64,000 bases of DNA from NCBI RefSeq assembly GCF_012396185.1, contig NZ_JAAXOW010000002.1, forward strand, positions 124,001 to 188,000. Direction: 5' to 3'. The notes beneath the pieces are model-generated. The model was not told where the DNA came from, did no database searches, and saw only the letters and a program-made list of their open reading frames with translations. Source of the stretch: Sanguibacter hominis ATCC BAA-789. GTDB lineage: Bacteria > Actinomycetota > Actinomycetes > Actinomycetales > Cellulomonadaceae. Positions 10,592 to 19,157 of this stretch are shown piece by piece. Position 1 is the stretch's first letter. Each line of letters opens with the position of its first letter. A program made the translations under genes and the position numbers.

Positions 10592-12121
10592 GTGGAGATC
10601 CCGCACACCGCGATCGGCGGTGCGCTCGCCGGTGCGCAACGCGCCTTCGAGCGCCCGACGCTCACGCTCCTGCACAAGCAGAGCGCGCCGCTCGTCGTCG
10701 CCGTCTTCGCGTCCGCGTTCCAAGGGCGGCAGTCGATCGGCGTCGAGCAGCTGCACCTCGAGGTCTCCGACCTGCTCGCCGAGCTCACGCGCGCCGGCAC
10801 CCCTGACGTGCCGGACGACCCGGCGCGCGTCCTGTGCGCGCGCTGGGTCCGCGAGCGGTGGCTCATCAAGAACGTCAACGACGCGGACGAGGAGGAGTAC
10901 CAGCTCACCTCGCACGCTCAGGAGGCGCTCGACTTCGTCGCACGCGCCGGCGGTGCCCGTTCCCTCGTCTCGGAGTCGCGCATCCGCGCGCTGCTCGACG
11001 CCGTCGACCACTTCGCGCAGGACGCCAACCCCGACCGCGACGCACGGATCGCGTCGCTCGACGAGCAGATCGCCCGGCTGAGCGCCGAGCGCGACCGGCT
11101 CGCCCGCGGCGGCGCTGTCGAGCCCGTGCCCGACGCCCGCATGGAGGAGCAGCACGACCACCTCCTGCTGCTCATGCGCGAGCTGCCGACCGACTTCACG
11201 CGCGTCGCGGAGTCGATCAAGGAGCTGCAGCGCACGATCATCCAGCAGCTCCGCGAGGACGACCGGCCTACGGGCGAGATCCTCGAGGAGTACCTGACCG
11301 CGTCCGAGAACCTCATGGAGAACACGCCCGAGGGGCGTGCGTTCCTCGGTGCGCTCGAGCTGCTCGGTGACCCGGGGCTGCTCGCGCGGCTCGACGCCGA
11401 CCTCGCGGCGATCCTCCAGCACCGCTTCGCCGACCGGCTCACGCGCAGCCAGCGCACCGCTCTGCGCGGCATCCGGCACCAGATCGTCTCGTCGATCGAG
11501 GTCGTGCTCGCCGAGCAGGCGCGCGCGTCGCGGACGCTCACCGCGCAGATCCGCTCGCACAACCCGCTGCGCGACCGCGAGCTCGACCACGCGATCCGTG
11601 ACGTCGTCTCCGCGCTGTCGGAGTGGTTCCCGCAGACGGCGCGCGGTGCCCGCGTCGAGCCGCTCACGTGGCTCGGCCGCGCCCACCTCGGAAGGCTGCG
11701 CGACTCGCTGCACGACCTGCGGCCCGAGTCGCCGCCCCCGGTCCTCGACGACTGGGCCGACGACGAGCCCGGGCTCGACGAGGCCGAGCTCGCGCAGATC
11801 CGCTCGATGGGCGGCCCACGGCACGCCGACATCGACGCGCACGTGCGCGCGCTGCTCGCCGCCGGCACGGACGTCTCCGTAGCCGAGGCGTTCGCGGCGG
11901 GCACGGAAGAGCTGCGCCGCCCGGTCGACCTGCTCGGCTACCTCGAGCTCGCCGACGCGACGCCGACGACCGCGGCCGCCGAGGTACCAGTCGAGAGCGT
12001 CGTGGCCCGCAGGCCGGACGGCACGCAGCGCACGTTTGTCGTGCCGCGCGTGCCGTTGCGACCGACCCCCAGCGACGAGAACCTGACCCCTGCCCCGCCC
12101 GACACCGGAGGACGACCATGA
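10592..12121 (+). CDS. jetA: JetA/MksF-like kleisin subunit (DUF3375 family) of a Wadjet-type SMC complex
   Basis: A 509-residue protein that I assign to the DUF3375/JetA family, the kleisin-like subunit that bridges the SMC arms in Wadjet/MksBEF complexes. These complexes extrude DNA loops and restrict small circular plasmids. Seen here: winged-helix-like N-terminus (LLHKQSAPLVVAVFASAF), a charged coiled segment at about 145-220 (IASLDEQIARLSAERDRLA) and an arginine-rich helical C-terminal half. GTG 10592 follows the leuS stop by 3 nt without a clear ribosome site. It overlaps jetB by 4 bases (ATGA). The assignment rests on the three-gene order with jetB and jetC more than on any single motif. 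Confidence 0.8.
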   Translation: MEIPHTAIGGALAGAQRAFERPTLTLLHKQSAPLVVAVFASAFQGRQSIGVEQLHLEVSDLLAELTRAGTPDVPDDPARVLCARWVRERWLIKNVNDADEEEYQLTSHAQEALDFVARAGGARSLVSESRIRALLDAVDHFAQDANPDRDARIASLDEQIARLSAERDRLARGGAVEPVPDARMEEQHDHLLLLMRELPTDFTRVAESIKELQRTIIQQLREDDRPTGEILEEYLTASENLMENTPEGRAFLGALELLGDPGLLARLDADLAAILQHRFADRLTRSQRTALRGIRHQIVSSIEVVLAEQARASRTLTAQIRSHNPLRDRELDHAIRDVVSALSEWFPQTARGARVEPLTWLGRAHLGRLRDSLHDLRPESPPPVLDDWADDEPGLDEAELAQIRSMGGPRHADIDAHVRALLAAGTDVSVAEAFAAGTEELRRPVDLLGYLELADATPTTAAAEVPVESVVARRPDGTQRTFVVPRVPLRPTPSDENLTPAPPDTGGRP

Positions 12122-12933
12122 CCGAGGACCTGACCACGGTGCCCTTCTCGCCGGGCCCCGGCGCGTTCGTCGACACGGTCGCCATGGAGGAGGACTCGGC
12201 CGTCCTGTTCGACGGCGACAAGGGCCAGCTCCCGTACGAGGCGCGGCGCGCCTTCGCGCTGCTCCTGCGCTCGCGCTACCTCTCCGCGGCGGACAACCCG
12301 GGGGAGTGGCGTGCGCTGCTCGCCCACCAGGACGTCCTCGAGAGCCGCTGCCACGACCTGTTCCTGCAGCTCGTCGTCGACCGTGACTACGAGCTGGCGT
12401 ACAAGACGCAGGTCCGCGAGGACGGGCTCGCCGTGCCGATCCTGCTCAAGGACGAGCCGTACAAGCGCGTCGAGACGCTCATGATGGTGCACCTGCGCAA
12501 CGCGTTCCGTCAGCAGCAGGGTGCGGGCGAGCGGGTCGCGTTCATCGATGCCGAGGAACTGGTCGAGTACGCGCTGAGCTACCTCGCGCGGGACGAGACG
12601 AACCTTGCTGCGCGCCGCCGCGAGGCGGACAACGCGATCGCGACGCTCGTGCGCGAGCACGTCCTCGACGAGGTCGGCGAAGGGCGCTACCGCATCCTGC
12701 CCGTGATCGAGGTGCTGCTCCCGGTGGACCGCCTCCACGAGCTCGCGCGGTGGCTGCGGAACCCTGGTGGCGCGGACGCCGACGGGGCCGCTCACCTGGA
12801 CAGCGCCCTCGACGAGGGCGACGCCGACGACGAACCTCTCGACGACGTCGCGCCCGAGGACGACGCGACCGACGAGGCCGCGCCGCGCACCGCGGACGCC
12901 CCGCACGACGACGCCGAGGAGGCGCTGCTGTGA
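12118..12933 (+). CDS. jetB: JetB/MksE-like subunit (DUF4194 family)
   Basis: A 271-residue protein of the DUF4194/JetB (MksE-like KITE) family, which dimerises on the kleisin of the SMC complex. The core is residues 30-215, with winged-helix signatures such as LPYEARRAFALLLRSRYLSA and VPILLKDEPYKRVETLMMVH. The C-terminal 50 residues are an Asp/Glu/Ala-rich tail (DEGDADDEPLDDVAPEDD), probably disordered. ATG 12118 overlaps the jetA stop and its own stop overlaps the jetC GTG at 12930, so the three subunits are translationally coupled. Confidence 0.85.
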   Translation: MTEDLTTVPFSPGPGAFVDTVAMEEDSAVLFDGDKGQLPYEARRAFALLLRSRYLSAADNPGEWRALLAHQDVLESRCHDLFLQLVVDRDYELAYKTQVREDGLAVPILLKDEPYKRVETLMMVHLRNAFRQQQGAGERVAFIDAEELVEYALSYLARDETNLAARRREADNAIATLVREHVLDEVGEGRYRILPVIEVLLPVDRLHELARWLRNPGGADADGAAHLDSALDEGDADDEPLDDVAPEDDATDEAAPRTADAPHDDAEEALL

Positions 12934-15900
12934 CGACCATGAGCCAGTCCCTGTTCGGGCTGATCCCGACCGCGTCGACGGGCCAGCAGTGGGTCGCGCG
13001 CTCGATGCAGCTCATCAACTGGGGCGGCTACCACGGCTTCCACGAGGTCGCGTTCGCCTCGACCGCCACGCTCCTGTCGGGCGGGTCGGGCACCGGCAAG
13101 TCGACGCTCCTCGACGCGTACATCGCGCTGACGATGAGCCACACGACCCCGTTCAACGGTGCGTCCAACGGCGCGGCGTCGGGCCGGGCGCGCGGCCGCG
13201 AGCAGCGCAACGTGCTCTCGTACGCACGCGGCAAGCTCGACGAGGCCCGTGTCGCGGGCACGAGCTCGTCGCGCGACGCGGTCCTGCGCGGGGACGGCAC
13301 CGACACGTGGTCCGCGATCGCGATGACGTGGGCCGACCAGGTCGGGCAGACGTTCACCGCGGTCCGCGCCTACTACGTCCCCGCCGCCGCGACCCGCAAC
13401 GACGAGTGCACGCTCGTGCGCGCGACGACGGACTCGGCGTTCGACCTGCGTTCGCTCGAGCCGTTCGCGACCGGGCGCTTCCCGCGCGGCCCGCTCCAGG
13501 AGCGGCTCGGCCTCGCGTTGCACGACACGGACATCGCGTTCACGACGCGCCTGCACGCGACCCTCGGCATCGGCGCCGCAGGCGACGGGGCGAAGGCCAT
13601 GGGCCTGCTCGCCCGCATCCAGGCCGGGCAGCAGATCACGACCGTCGACGCGCTCTACAAGTCGATGGTCCTCGAAGAGCCGGAGACGCTCGCGAAGGCG
13701 CAGGAGGCGATCGACCACTTCGACGAGCTGAGCGAGGTCCGCGAGGAGATGCTGACCGCGCAGCGGCAGCTCGAGGTCCTCTCGCCGATCGTGGGGCTGC
13801 GCCAGCGCGTCGAGGCGGCTCGCGAGCAGCTCGAGGTCGTCTCGACGCTCGGCGTCGAGCGCGCGTCCGAGCGCACGACGCCGTTCGCGCACTGGCACGA
13901 CTCACGGCGCCTCGAGCTCGCCCGCGCCCAGGAGGTCGCCAACCGGCGCGCCCACGCGCAGGCCGAGGAGCGCAAGGTCGGGCTCGACGCGCAGATCCTC
14001 GTGACCGAGCGTGAGCACGAGGAGGTCAAGGACAACCAGCGTCGCAACGGCGGCGACGAGATCGCTCGCCTCGAACGCGAGATCGCGGCGCTCGAGGATG
14101 CCCTCGGCGACACCGAGGTCCGCCACGCGCGCTTCGAGCAGCACCGCGCCGTCGTCGGCGTGCCCGTCACGTCGAAGAGCGAGTTCGAGGCGCTGCGACG
14201 CACCGCGGCCGCGTTCGTCGACTCGCGTGACGCGCGTGAGCGTGAGCTCGCCGACGCGGTCTACGAGGCGCGTGCCGCGCAGGCTGAGGCTGTGCGCGGC
14301 CTCGAGACGCTCGACCGTGAGAAGGCGTCCCTCGCGGTGCGCCGTGGCAACGTCGCGGCCGAGGACCACCAGGCGCGGTGCCTGCTCGCTCAGGCGGCCG
14401 GACTGACGCCCGACGAGCTCCCGTTCGTCGCGGAGCTGCTCGACGTCCGTGCCGAGCACGAGCCGTGGCGCGAGGCGATCGGCCTCGCGCTCGGGGGCTT
14501 CGCGACGACGCTCCTCGTCGACGCCGACCACCTCACCGCGTTCCGCCGTGCGATCAACGACGTGGACCTGCGCCGTCGCCTCCGGTTCGAGGGCGTACGG
14601 ACGGGCCTGCCCGTCGTCGAGCAGGCCGACCGTTCCCGGCTCGACGGGCGTCTCGACGTCAAGCACGGCCCGTTCACAGGCTGGCTCACCGACCGCCTCG
14701 CCCGGCAGTTCGCGTACGTGTGCGTCGACGACCCCGCCGACCTCGGCAAGCACGCGAAGGCGCTCACGCGCACGGGCCAGACGAACGACGGCAGCAGGGG
14801 AGCGCACGGTGGGCGCGGCCGGCCGAGCGTCCTCGGGTTCTCCAACGAGCGGCGCCTCGCGCAGATCGACGAGGAGCGCCGCGAGGCGACCGTCGCGGTC
14901 GCCGAGCGTCGCCGGGACGTCGAGGACGCCGAGGCTGCAGCCCGCGCGTTCACCGACCAGTTCGCCGCCTACCAGGCCATCGGCGGGTTCGCGTGGGACG
15001 AGATCGACGTGCGCGGCGCGACGCGCCGCGTCGCCGAGCGTCGCGAACGGTTCGACGAGCTCGCCGCGGGCAGCGACGTGCTGCGCGCTCTGCGCGAGGA
15101 CGAGCAGCGTCTCGCCGCGAGGCTCAAGGACCTGCGCACGCAGTCGTCGCGCGCCGCGGTCGAGATGGAGCGCCTCGAGACTGCGTGGGGGACGCTCACC
15201 GACGAGGTCGACGAGCTCTCCGACGGTCTCGCCGAGCTCGAGGACGCGGGCGTCGCGGCGACCGACGTCCAGGTGACGCTGCTCGACGACCGCCTCGCGG
15301 CGTCGGGCTGGGACGGGGGCGACCTCCGGGCGTTCACGAGCGCGGTCGCGGCCATGCGGGCCGATCTCGTGCACGCGCACGAGCTCGCTGCGCACGACCT
15401 GCAGTCCGCGCAGGACACGCTCGCGCGGACGTTCGAGCGCTTCGTCGAGATGTGGCCCAACCCGAACCTCGGCACGGACCCCGACGACTCCTACGACGAC
15501 TTCAGGCGGATCCTCGGCGAGATCGAGCATCAGCGCATGTACTCGCTGCGCGAGCGGTGGAGCCGTGCGATCTCACGCCTCTCGGGCCGCGACCTGACCA
15601 TGCTCGACACGGCGATCGAGCAGGCGGTCGCGGACATCCGCGCGCGCATGGAACCCGTCAACGAGATCCTCTCGGTCCTGCCCTTCCACGACGACGCGCA
15701 CCGCCTGCGCATCACCGCGACCGTCACGGAGGCGCACGACATCACGACGTTCCGTCGCGAGCTGCGGGCCCTCGCGAAGGACGTGCCCGACGACGCGACG
15801 CCCGTCGAGCGCGAGCGGCGCTACGCGCGGATGGCGAAGCTCCTCGCCCGCATCCGGCCGGACAGCCCGGAGCGCCGCCGGCTCGTGGACGTGCGCGAGC

Positions 15901-16277
15901 ACGTGCGGATCAGTGCGGAGTGCGTCGACCTCGAGGGCAACCACGTGAGCGTCTATGACCACATCGCGGGGAAGTCTGGCGGCGAGTCGCAGGAGCTCAT
16001 CGCGTTCATCGTCGGCGCGGCGCTGCGCTACCAGCTCGGCGACGCGGACGCCGAGCGGCCGCGGTACGCGCCTGTGTTCCTCGACGAGGCGTTCATCAAG
16101 GCGGACTCGCGGTTCGCCGGGCGGGCGGTCGGTGCGTGGCGGGGGCTCGGGTTCCAGCTGATCATCGGTGCGCCGCTCGACAAGGTGTCGGCGCTCGAGC
16201 CGCACGTGGACCTGGTGCTGCAGGCGGTCAAGGACGAGGTCGGGCGCTCGCGCGTGCAGTGGGTCGCGGCGTCCTGA
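12930..16277 (+). CDS. jetC: JetC/MksB-like SMC ATPase
   Basis: A 1115-residue SMC/MukB-like ATPase. Walker A is GGSGTGKSTLLDA at about 51-63. Long charged coiled coils run from about 280 to 480 and 640 to 900. A hinge-like globular part lies near 495-570 (ELLDVRAEHEPWREAIGLAL). The signature motif is GKSGGESQELIAF near 1014, and Walker B is PVFLDEAFIKAD near 1050. ATP binding and hydrolysis would drive DNA loop extrusion in the cytoplasm. GTG 12930 overlaps the jetB stop; an ATG at 12939 is an alternative. All ATPase motifs look intact. The gene that should follow, the topoisomerase-VI-like nuclease jetD, is absent: a convergent gene ends 7 bp downstream. Confidence 0.9.
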   Translation: MTTMSQSLFGLIPTASTGQQWVARSMQLINWGGYHGFHEVAFASTATLLSGGSGTGKSTLLDAYIALTMSHTTPFNGASNGAASGRARGREQRNVLSYARGKLDEARVAGTSSSRDAVLRGDGTDTWSAIAMTWADQVGQTFTAVRAYYVPAAATRNDECTLVRATTDSAFDLRSLEPFATGRFPRGPLQERLGLALHDTDIAFTTRLHATLGIGAAGDGAKAMGLLARIQAGQQITTVDALYKSMVLEEPETLAKAQEAIDHFDELSEVREEMLTAQRQLEVLSPIVGLRQRVEAAREQLEVVSTLGVERASERTTPFAHWHDSRRLELARAQEVANRRAHAQAEERKVGLDAQILVTEREHEEVKDNQRRNGGDEIARLEREIAALEDALGDTEVRHARFEQHRAVVGVPVTSKSEFEALRRTAAAFVDSRDARERELADAVYEARAAQAEAVRGLETLDREKASLAVRRGNVAAEDHQARCLLAQAAGLTPDELPFVAELLDVRAEHEPWREAIGLALGGFATTLLVDADHLTAFRRAINDVDLRRRLRFEGVRTGLPVVEQADRSRLDGRLDVKHGPFTGWLTDRLARQFAYVCVDDPADLGKHAKALTRTGQTNDGSRGAHGGRGRPSVLGFSNERRLAQIDEERREATVAVAERRRDVEDAEAAARAFTDQFAAYQAIGGFAWDEIDVRGATRRVAERRERFDELAAGSDVLRALREDEQRLAARLKDLRTQSSRAAVEMERLETAWGTLTDEVDELSDGLAELEDAGVAATDVQVTLLDDRLAASGWDGGDLRAFTSAVAAMRADLVHAHELAAHDLQSAQDTLARTFERFVEMWPNPNLGTDPDDSYDDFRRILGEIEHQRMYSLRERWSRAISRLSGRDLTMLDTAIEQAVADIRARMEPVNEILSVLPFHDDAHRLRITATVTEAHDITTFRRELRALAKDVPDDATPVERERRYARMAKLLARIRPDSPERRRLVDVREHVRISAECVDLEGNHVSVYDHIAGKSGGESQELIAFIVGAALRYQLGDADAERPRYAPVFLDEAFIKADSRFAGRAVGAWRGLGFQLIIGAPLDKVSALEPHVDLVLQAVKDEVGRSRVQWVAAS

Positions 16278-16283
16278 CCTGTC

Positions 16284-18128
16284 TCAGCGCTTGCGCGTGC
16301 CGAAGATCGTGCGCGTGATCTCGCGACCGAGCTGTGTCCCGGCTGAGCGGAGGAGCGCGTCGAGCCCGCCGCTCGCACCGCTGCTGCGTGACCGTCTCTG
16401 CGCCCGCGGGGCAGGGCGGGCGGCGTCGCGCTCGAGCTTCGCGCGCATGCGCTCGAGCTCGGCGGCCTGCTTCTTCGCCTCCTTCTCGGCGGCAGCGCGG
16501 GCGGCCTCGTCCGCCTTCGCCTGCTCCCCGGCCAGCCGCTGCGCCTCCGCAGCGGCCGCCTGCGCGGCGACGCGCTGCGCGAGCAGCTCGTACGCGGACT
16601 CGTTGTCGACGGCGGTCGCGTAGCGCGGCGCGAGGGGCGACGCCGCGACGAGGCTGTCGAGGGTCGCGGCCGGTGCCGGGTCCATCGATCCCTGGGGCGC
16701 GCGCAGCCGCGTCCACGCGACGGGCGTCGGTGCGCCCTTCTCGCTCAGCACCGTCACGACGGCCTCGCCCGTGCCCAGCTCCTGCAGGAGGCGCTCGAGG
16801 TCGTAGTCGCTCGTCGGGTAGGTGCGCGCGGCTGCACGCAGGGCCGCGGCGTCGTCGGGCGTAAACGCGCGCAGGGCGTGCTGGACCCGGTTGCCGAGCT
16901 GCGCCAGCACGTCCGCTGGCACGTCCTTCGGGCTCTGCGTCACGAAGAACACGCCCACGCCCTTGGACCGGATGAGTCGGACTGTCTGCACGACCTGCGT
17001 GAGGAAGTCCTTCGAGGCGCCCGTGAACAGCAGGTGCGCCTCGTCGAAGAAGAACACGAGGCGCGGCTTGTCGACGTCGCCCACCTCGGGAAGCTCGCCG
17101 AACAGGTCGGCGAGCAGCCACATGAGGAACGTCGAGAACAGCTGCGGACGGTCCTGCACCGCGGGCAGCTGGAGCGCGGAGACGACCCCGCGCCCGTCCG
17201 GCGCGGTGCGCAGCAGGTCGGCCGTGTCGAAGGCGGGCTCGCCGAAGAACGCGTCCGCGCCCTGCGCCTGCAGCGCGACGATCTCCCGCAGGATCACGCC
17301 CGCCGTCGCTGCCGAGACCCCGCCGAGCGTCGTGAGCTCGGCCTTGCCCTCGGGTGAGGTGAGGTACGAGATCGTCGCCTTCAGGTCCTTGAGGTCGAGC
17401 AGTGCGAGGCCCTGCGTGTCTGCCCAGTGGAAGATCAGCCCGAGGCACGACTCCTGCGTGTCGTTGAGCCCGAGGACCTTCGCGAGCAGGAGCGGCCCGA
17501 AGTCCGTGACGGTGGTGCGGACCGGCGTGCCGACGCCCATGCCTCCGAGCGAGAACGGCTCGACCGGGAAGCTTGCCGCTGTCCAGTCCTGGCCGAGGCT
17601 CGCCGTGCGTGCGAGCAGCTTCTCGCCGCCAGCGCCCGGGACAGCCATGCCGGACAGGTCGCCCTTGATGTCCGCGACGAACACGGGGACGCCGTGCGTC
17701 GAGAGCTCCTCGGCCATGAGCTGGAGCGTGCGTGTCTTGCCGGTGCCGGTCGCGCCAGCGACGAGGCCGTGCCGGTTGAGCATCGCGAGCGGGAGGCCGA
17801 CCTGGACGTCGGGGAGCGGGACCGCCTCGGCGCCGCCGTCGGTGGAGAGGAGCGCGCCGAGGCGGAGCATGGGGCCGGCGAACGTGTAGCCGTCCGCGAC
17901 ACGCTGGGCGTGCTCGTTGCGCGCCGCGGGAGCGGGAGGCGCGGGGGCGCTCGGCGCGGCGGCGGGAGGCGCGGGCGAGGCGGGCGGGGGAAGCGTGGCG
18001 GCGGCCTCGGCCGCCTCGAGCGCGGCCTGCGCGGCGACCGCGCGGGCCTCAGCGGCCTCTGCCGCAGCGTGGGCGGCTGCGGCGCGCAGAGCCGCGAGGT
18101 CGGCAGGACCGTGGGCGTCGTCGCTCAT
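16284..18128 (-). CDS. HerA-like/DUF853 AAA+ ATPase
   Basis: A 614-residue protein of the HerA/DUF853 group of FtsK-HerA ATPases. Walker A is GATGTGKT at 125-132, Walker B is RLVFFFDEAHLLF near 350, and the nearby IRSKGVGVFFVTQSPKDVP is the sensor-like strand typical of the family. Residues 12-70 are an Ala/Pro-rich, probably disordered N-terminus. Residues 535-590 form a charged Ala-rich coiled coil. Such proteins are hexameric DNA or protein translocases whose substrate in most bacteria is unknown. The ATG at 18128 has no ribosome site but has a -10 box 6 nt upstream. It ends tail to tail with jetC, 7 bp apart. A functional link is possible but not shown. Confidence 0.85.
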   Translation of the reverse strand: MSDDAHGPADLAALRAAAAHAAAEAAEARAVAAQAALEAAEAAATLPPPASPAPPAAAPSAPAPPAPAARNEHAQRVADGYTFAGPMLRLGALLSTDGGAEAVPLPDVQVGLPLAMLNRHGLVAGATGTGKTRTLQLMAEELSTHGVPVFVADIKGDLSGMAVPGAGGEKLLARTASLGQDWTAASFPVEPFSLGGMGVGTPVRTTVTDFGPLLLAKVLGLNDTQESCLGLIFHWADTQGLALLDLKDLKATISYLTSPEGKAELTTLGGVSAATAGVILREIVALQAQGADAFFGEPAFDTADLLRTAPDGRGVVSALQLPAVQDRPQLFSTFLMWLLADLFGELPEVGDVDKPRLVFFFDEAHLLFTGASKDFLTQVVQTVRLIRSKGVGVFFVTQSPKDVPADVLAQLGNRVQHALRAFTPDDAAALRAAARTYPTSDYDLERLLQELGTGEAVVTVLSEKGAPTPVAWTRLRAPQGSMDPAPAATLDSLVAASPLAPRYATAVDNESAYELLAQRVAAQAAAAEAQRLAGEQAKADEAARAAAEKEAKKQAAELERMRAKLERDAARPAPRAQRRSRSSGASGGLDALLRSAGTQLGREITRTIFGTRKR

Positions 18129-18134
18129 GCGGGC

Positions 18135-18140
18135 ATCTTA
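18135..18140 (-). promoter_or_regulatory. Candidate -10 box for the HerA-like gene
   Basis: Minus-strand TAAGAT lies 6 nt before the ATG at 18128, predicting a leaderless transcript. It is back to back with the degV -10 box, so 18129-18183 is a compact divergent promoter region. Confidence 0.5.
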
Positions 18141-18170
18141 TGACCCACGTGCTGCGGCGGCGTGTTGGCG

Positions 18171-18176
18171 TAGTCT
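18171..18176 (+). promoter_or_regulatory. Candidate -10 box for degV
   Basis: TAGTCT followed by 7 nt and the ATG at 18184; no Shine-Dalgarno sequence. Predicts a leaderless transcript. Confidence 0.5.
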
Positions 18177-18183
18177 GCGAGCG

Positions 18184-19047
18184 ATGCCACACCTCTCCCA
18201 CGCCGTGCGGGTCGTCACCGACTCGACGGCGTCCTTGCCTGCCGCGACGCTCGAGCGCCTGCGGATGACGGTCGTGCCGTTGCACGTCCACGTGGGCGAC
18301 ACGGTCTACCTGGAGGGTGTCGATCTCGCGCCGGAGCAGGTCGCGGCGCTCGTCGCCGGCCCGGAGCGTGTGACGACGTCGCAGCCCACCCCCGCGATGT
18401 TCGCCGAGGCGTACGCGCGGCTCGCGAGCGAGGGGGCGCAGGAGATCGTGTCGGTGCACCTGTCGGGCGAGCTGTCCGGGACGGTCGGTGCCGCCGCGCT
18501 CGGTGCGCGCGAGGTCGGCGTCCCGGTGCACGTCGTCGACTCGCGCACGGTGGCCGGTGCGCTCGGCACGGCCGCGGAGGTCGCGGCGCGCGCCGCGGCG
18601 GGCGGCGCGACGGGGGAGGACGTCGCAGAGCGCGCGCGGCGGACGGCCGAGGCCTCTGACGCGACCTTTCTCGTCGACTCCCTCGACTACCTGCGCCGCG
18701 GCGGGCGCCTGAGCCGGACGGCGAGCGCGATCGGCGGGATGCTCGCGATGAAGCCGCTCCTGACGGTCGTGGACGGTCGCGTCGAGGTGCTCGCGAAGGT
18801 GCGTACGCGGGCCGCCGCGATCGAGCGGCTCGCGGAGATCGCACGTGGCCAGGTGCGCGGCTGCTCGTCGCCCGTCGTCACGGTGCACCACCTCGACTCC
18901 CCGCACGACGCCGGTGAGCTGGCGGTCGAGCTCACGGGAGCGACCGGGGTCGCGGCTCGGGTGACGCCTGTCGGGGCGGTCCTCGGTGCGCACGTGGGTC
19001 CCGGGCTCCTCGCGGTCGTCGTGGCCGACGCCGACCCGCGGGGCTGA
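18184..19047 (+). CDS. DegV family fatty-acid-binding protein
   Basis: A 287-residue DegV-family protein. The family binds a fatty acid in a two-lobe fold, and some members are FakB subunits that present fatty acids to the FakA kinase. Typical features are the opening VRVVTDSTASLPAATLER, the ligand-loop TSQPTPAMFAEAYARL near 62, HLSGELSGTVGAA near 95 and FLVDSLDYLRRGGRLS near 163. No FakA-like kinase gene is in the window, so fatty-acid kinase partnership is only a family-based guess. Confidence 0.9.
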   Translation: MPHLSHAVRVVTDSTASLPAATLERLRMTVVPLHVHVGDTVYLEGVDLAPEQVAALVAGPERVTTSQPTPAMFAEAYARLASEGAQEIVSVHLSGELSGTVGAAALGAREVGVPVHVVDSRTVAGALGTAAEVAARAAAGGATGEDVAERARRTAEASDATFLVDSLDYLRRGGRLSRTASAIGGMLAMKPLLTVVDGRVEVLAKVRTRAAAIERLAEIARGQVRGCSSPVVTVHHLDSPHDAGELAVELTGATGVAARVTPVGAVLGAHVGPGLLAVVVADADPRG

Positions 19048-19157
19048 CAGCTCCCGGGCAGGCACGCGGCTGCCCACAGGGTTGCGTTCTCGACGCGGGT
19101 CGCACGCTGCGCGCGTGAGCCCTGACGAGGCGGCCGTCCGCGAAGGACGGTGGCGTC

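Noticed and set aside
7547-11842. Very long open frame (over 1400 codons) on the minus strand opposite leuS and jetA
   Set aside because: It is a high-GC shadow: its codons mirror leuS and jetA, the product is an Arg/Val/Asp-rich nonsense sequence, and leuS is certain on the other strand.
12750-12929. Longer start for JetC
   Set aside because: The upstream frame lies inside jetB and reads as Arg-rich nonsense. GTG 12930 with a 4-base overlap is the natural start.
16284-18128. The gene after JetC as a jetD homologue
   Set aside because: It has HerA-type Walker motifs and is on the opposite strand; it has no Toprim or DUF3322 features.
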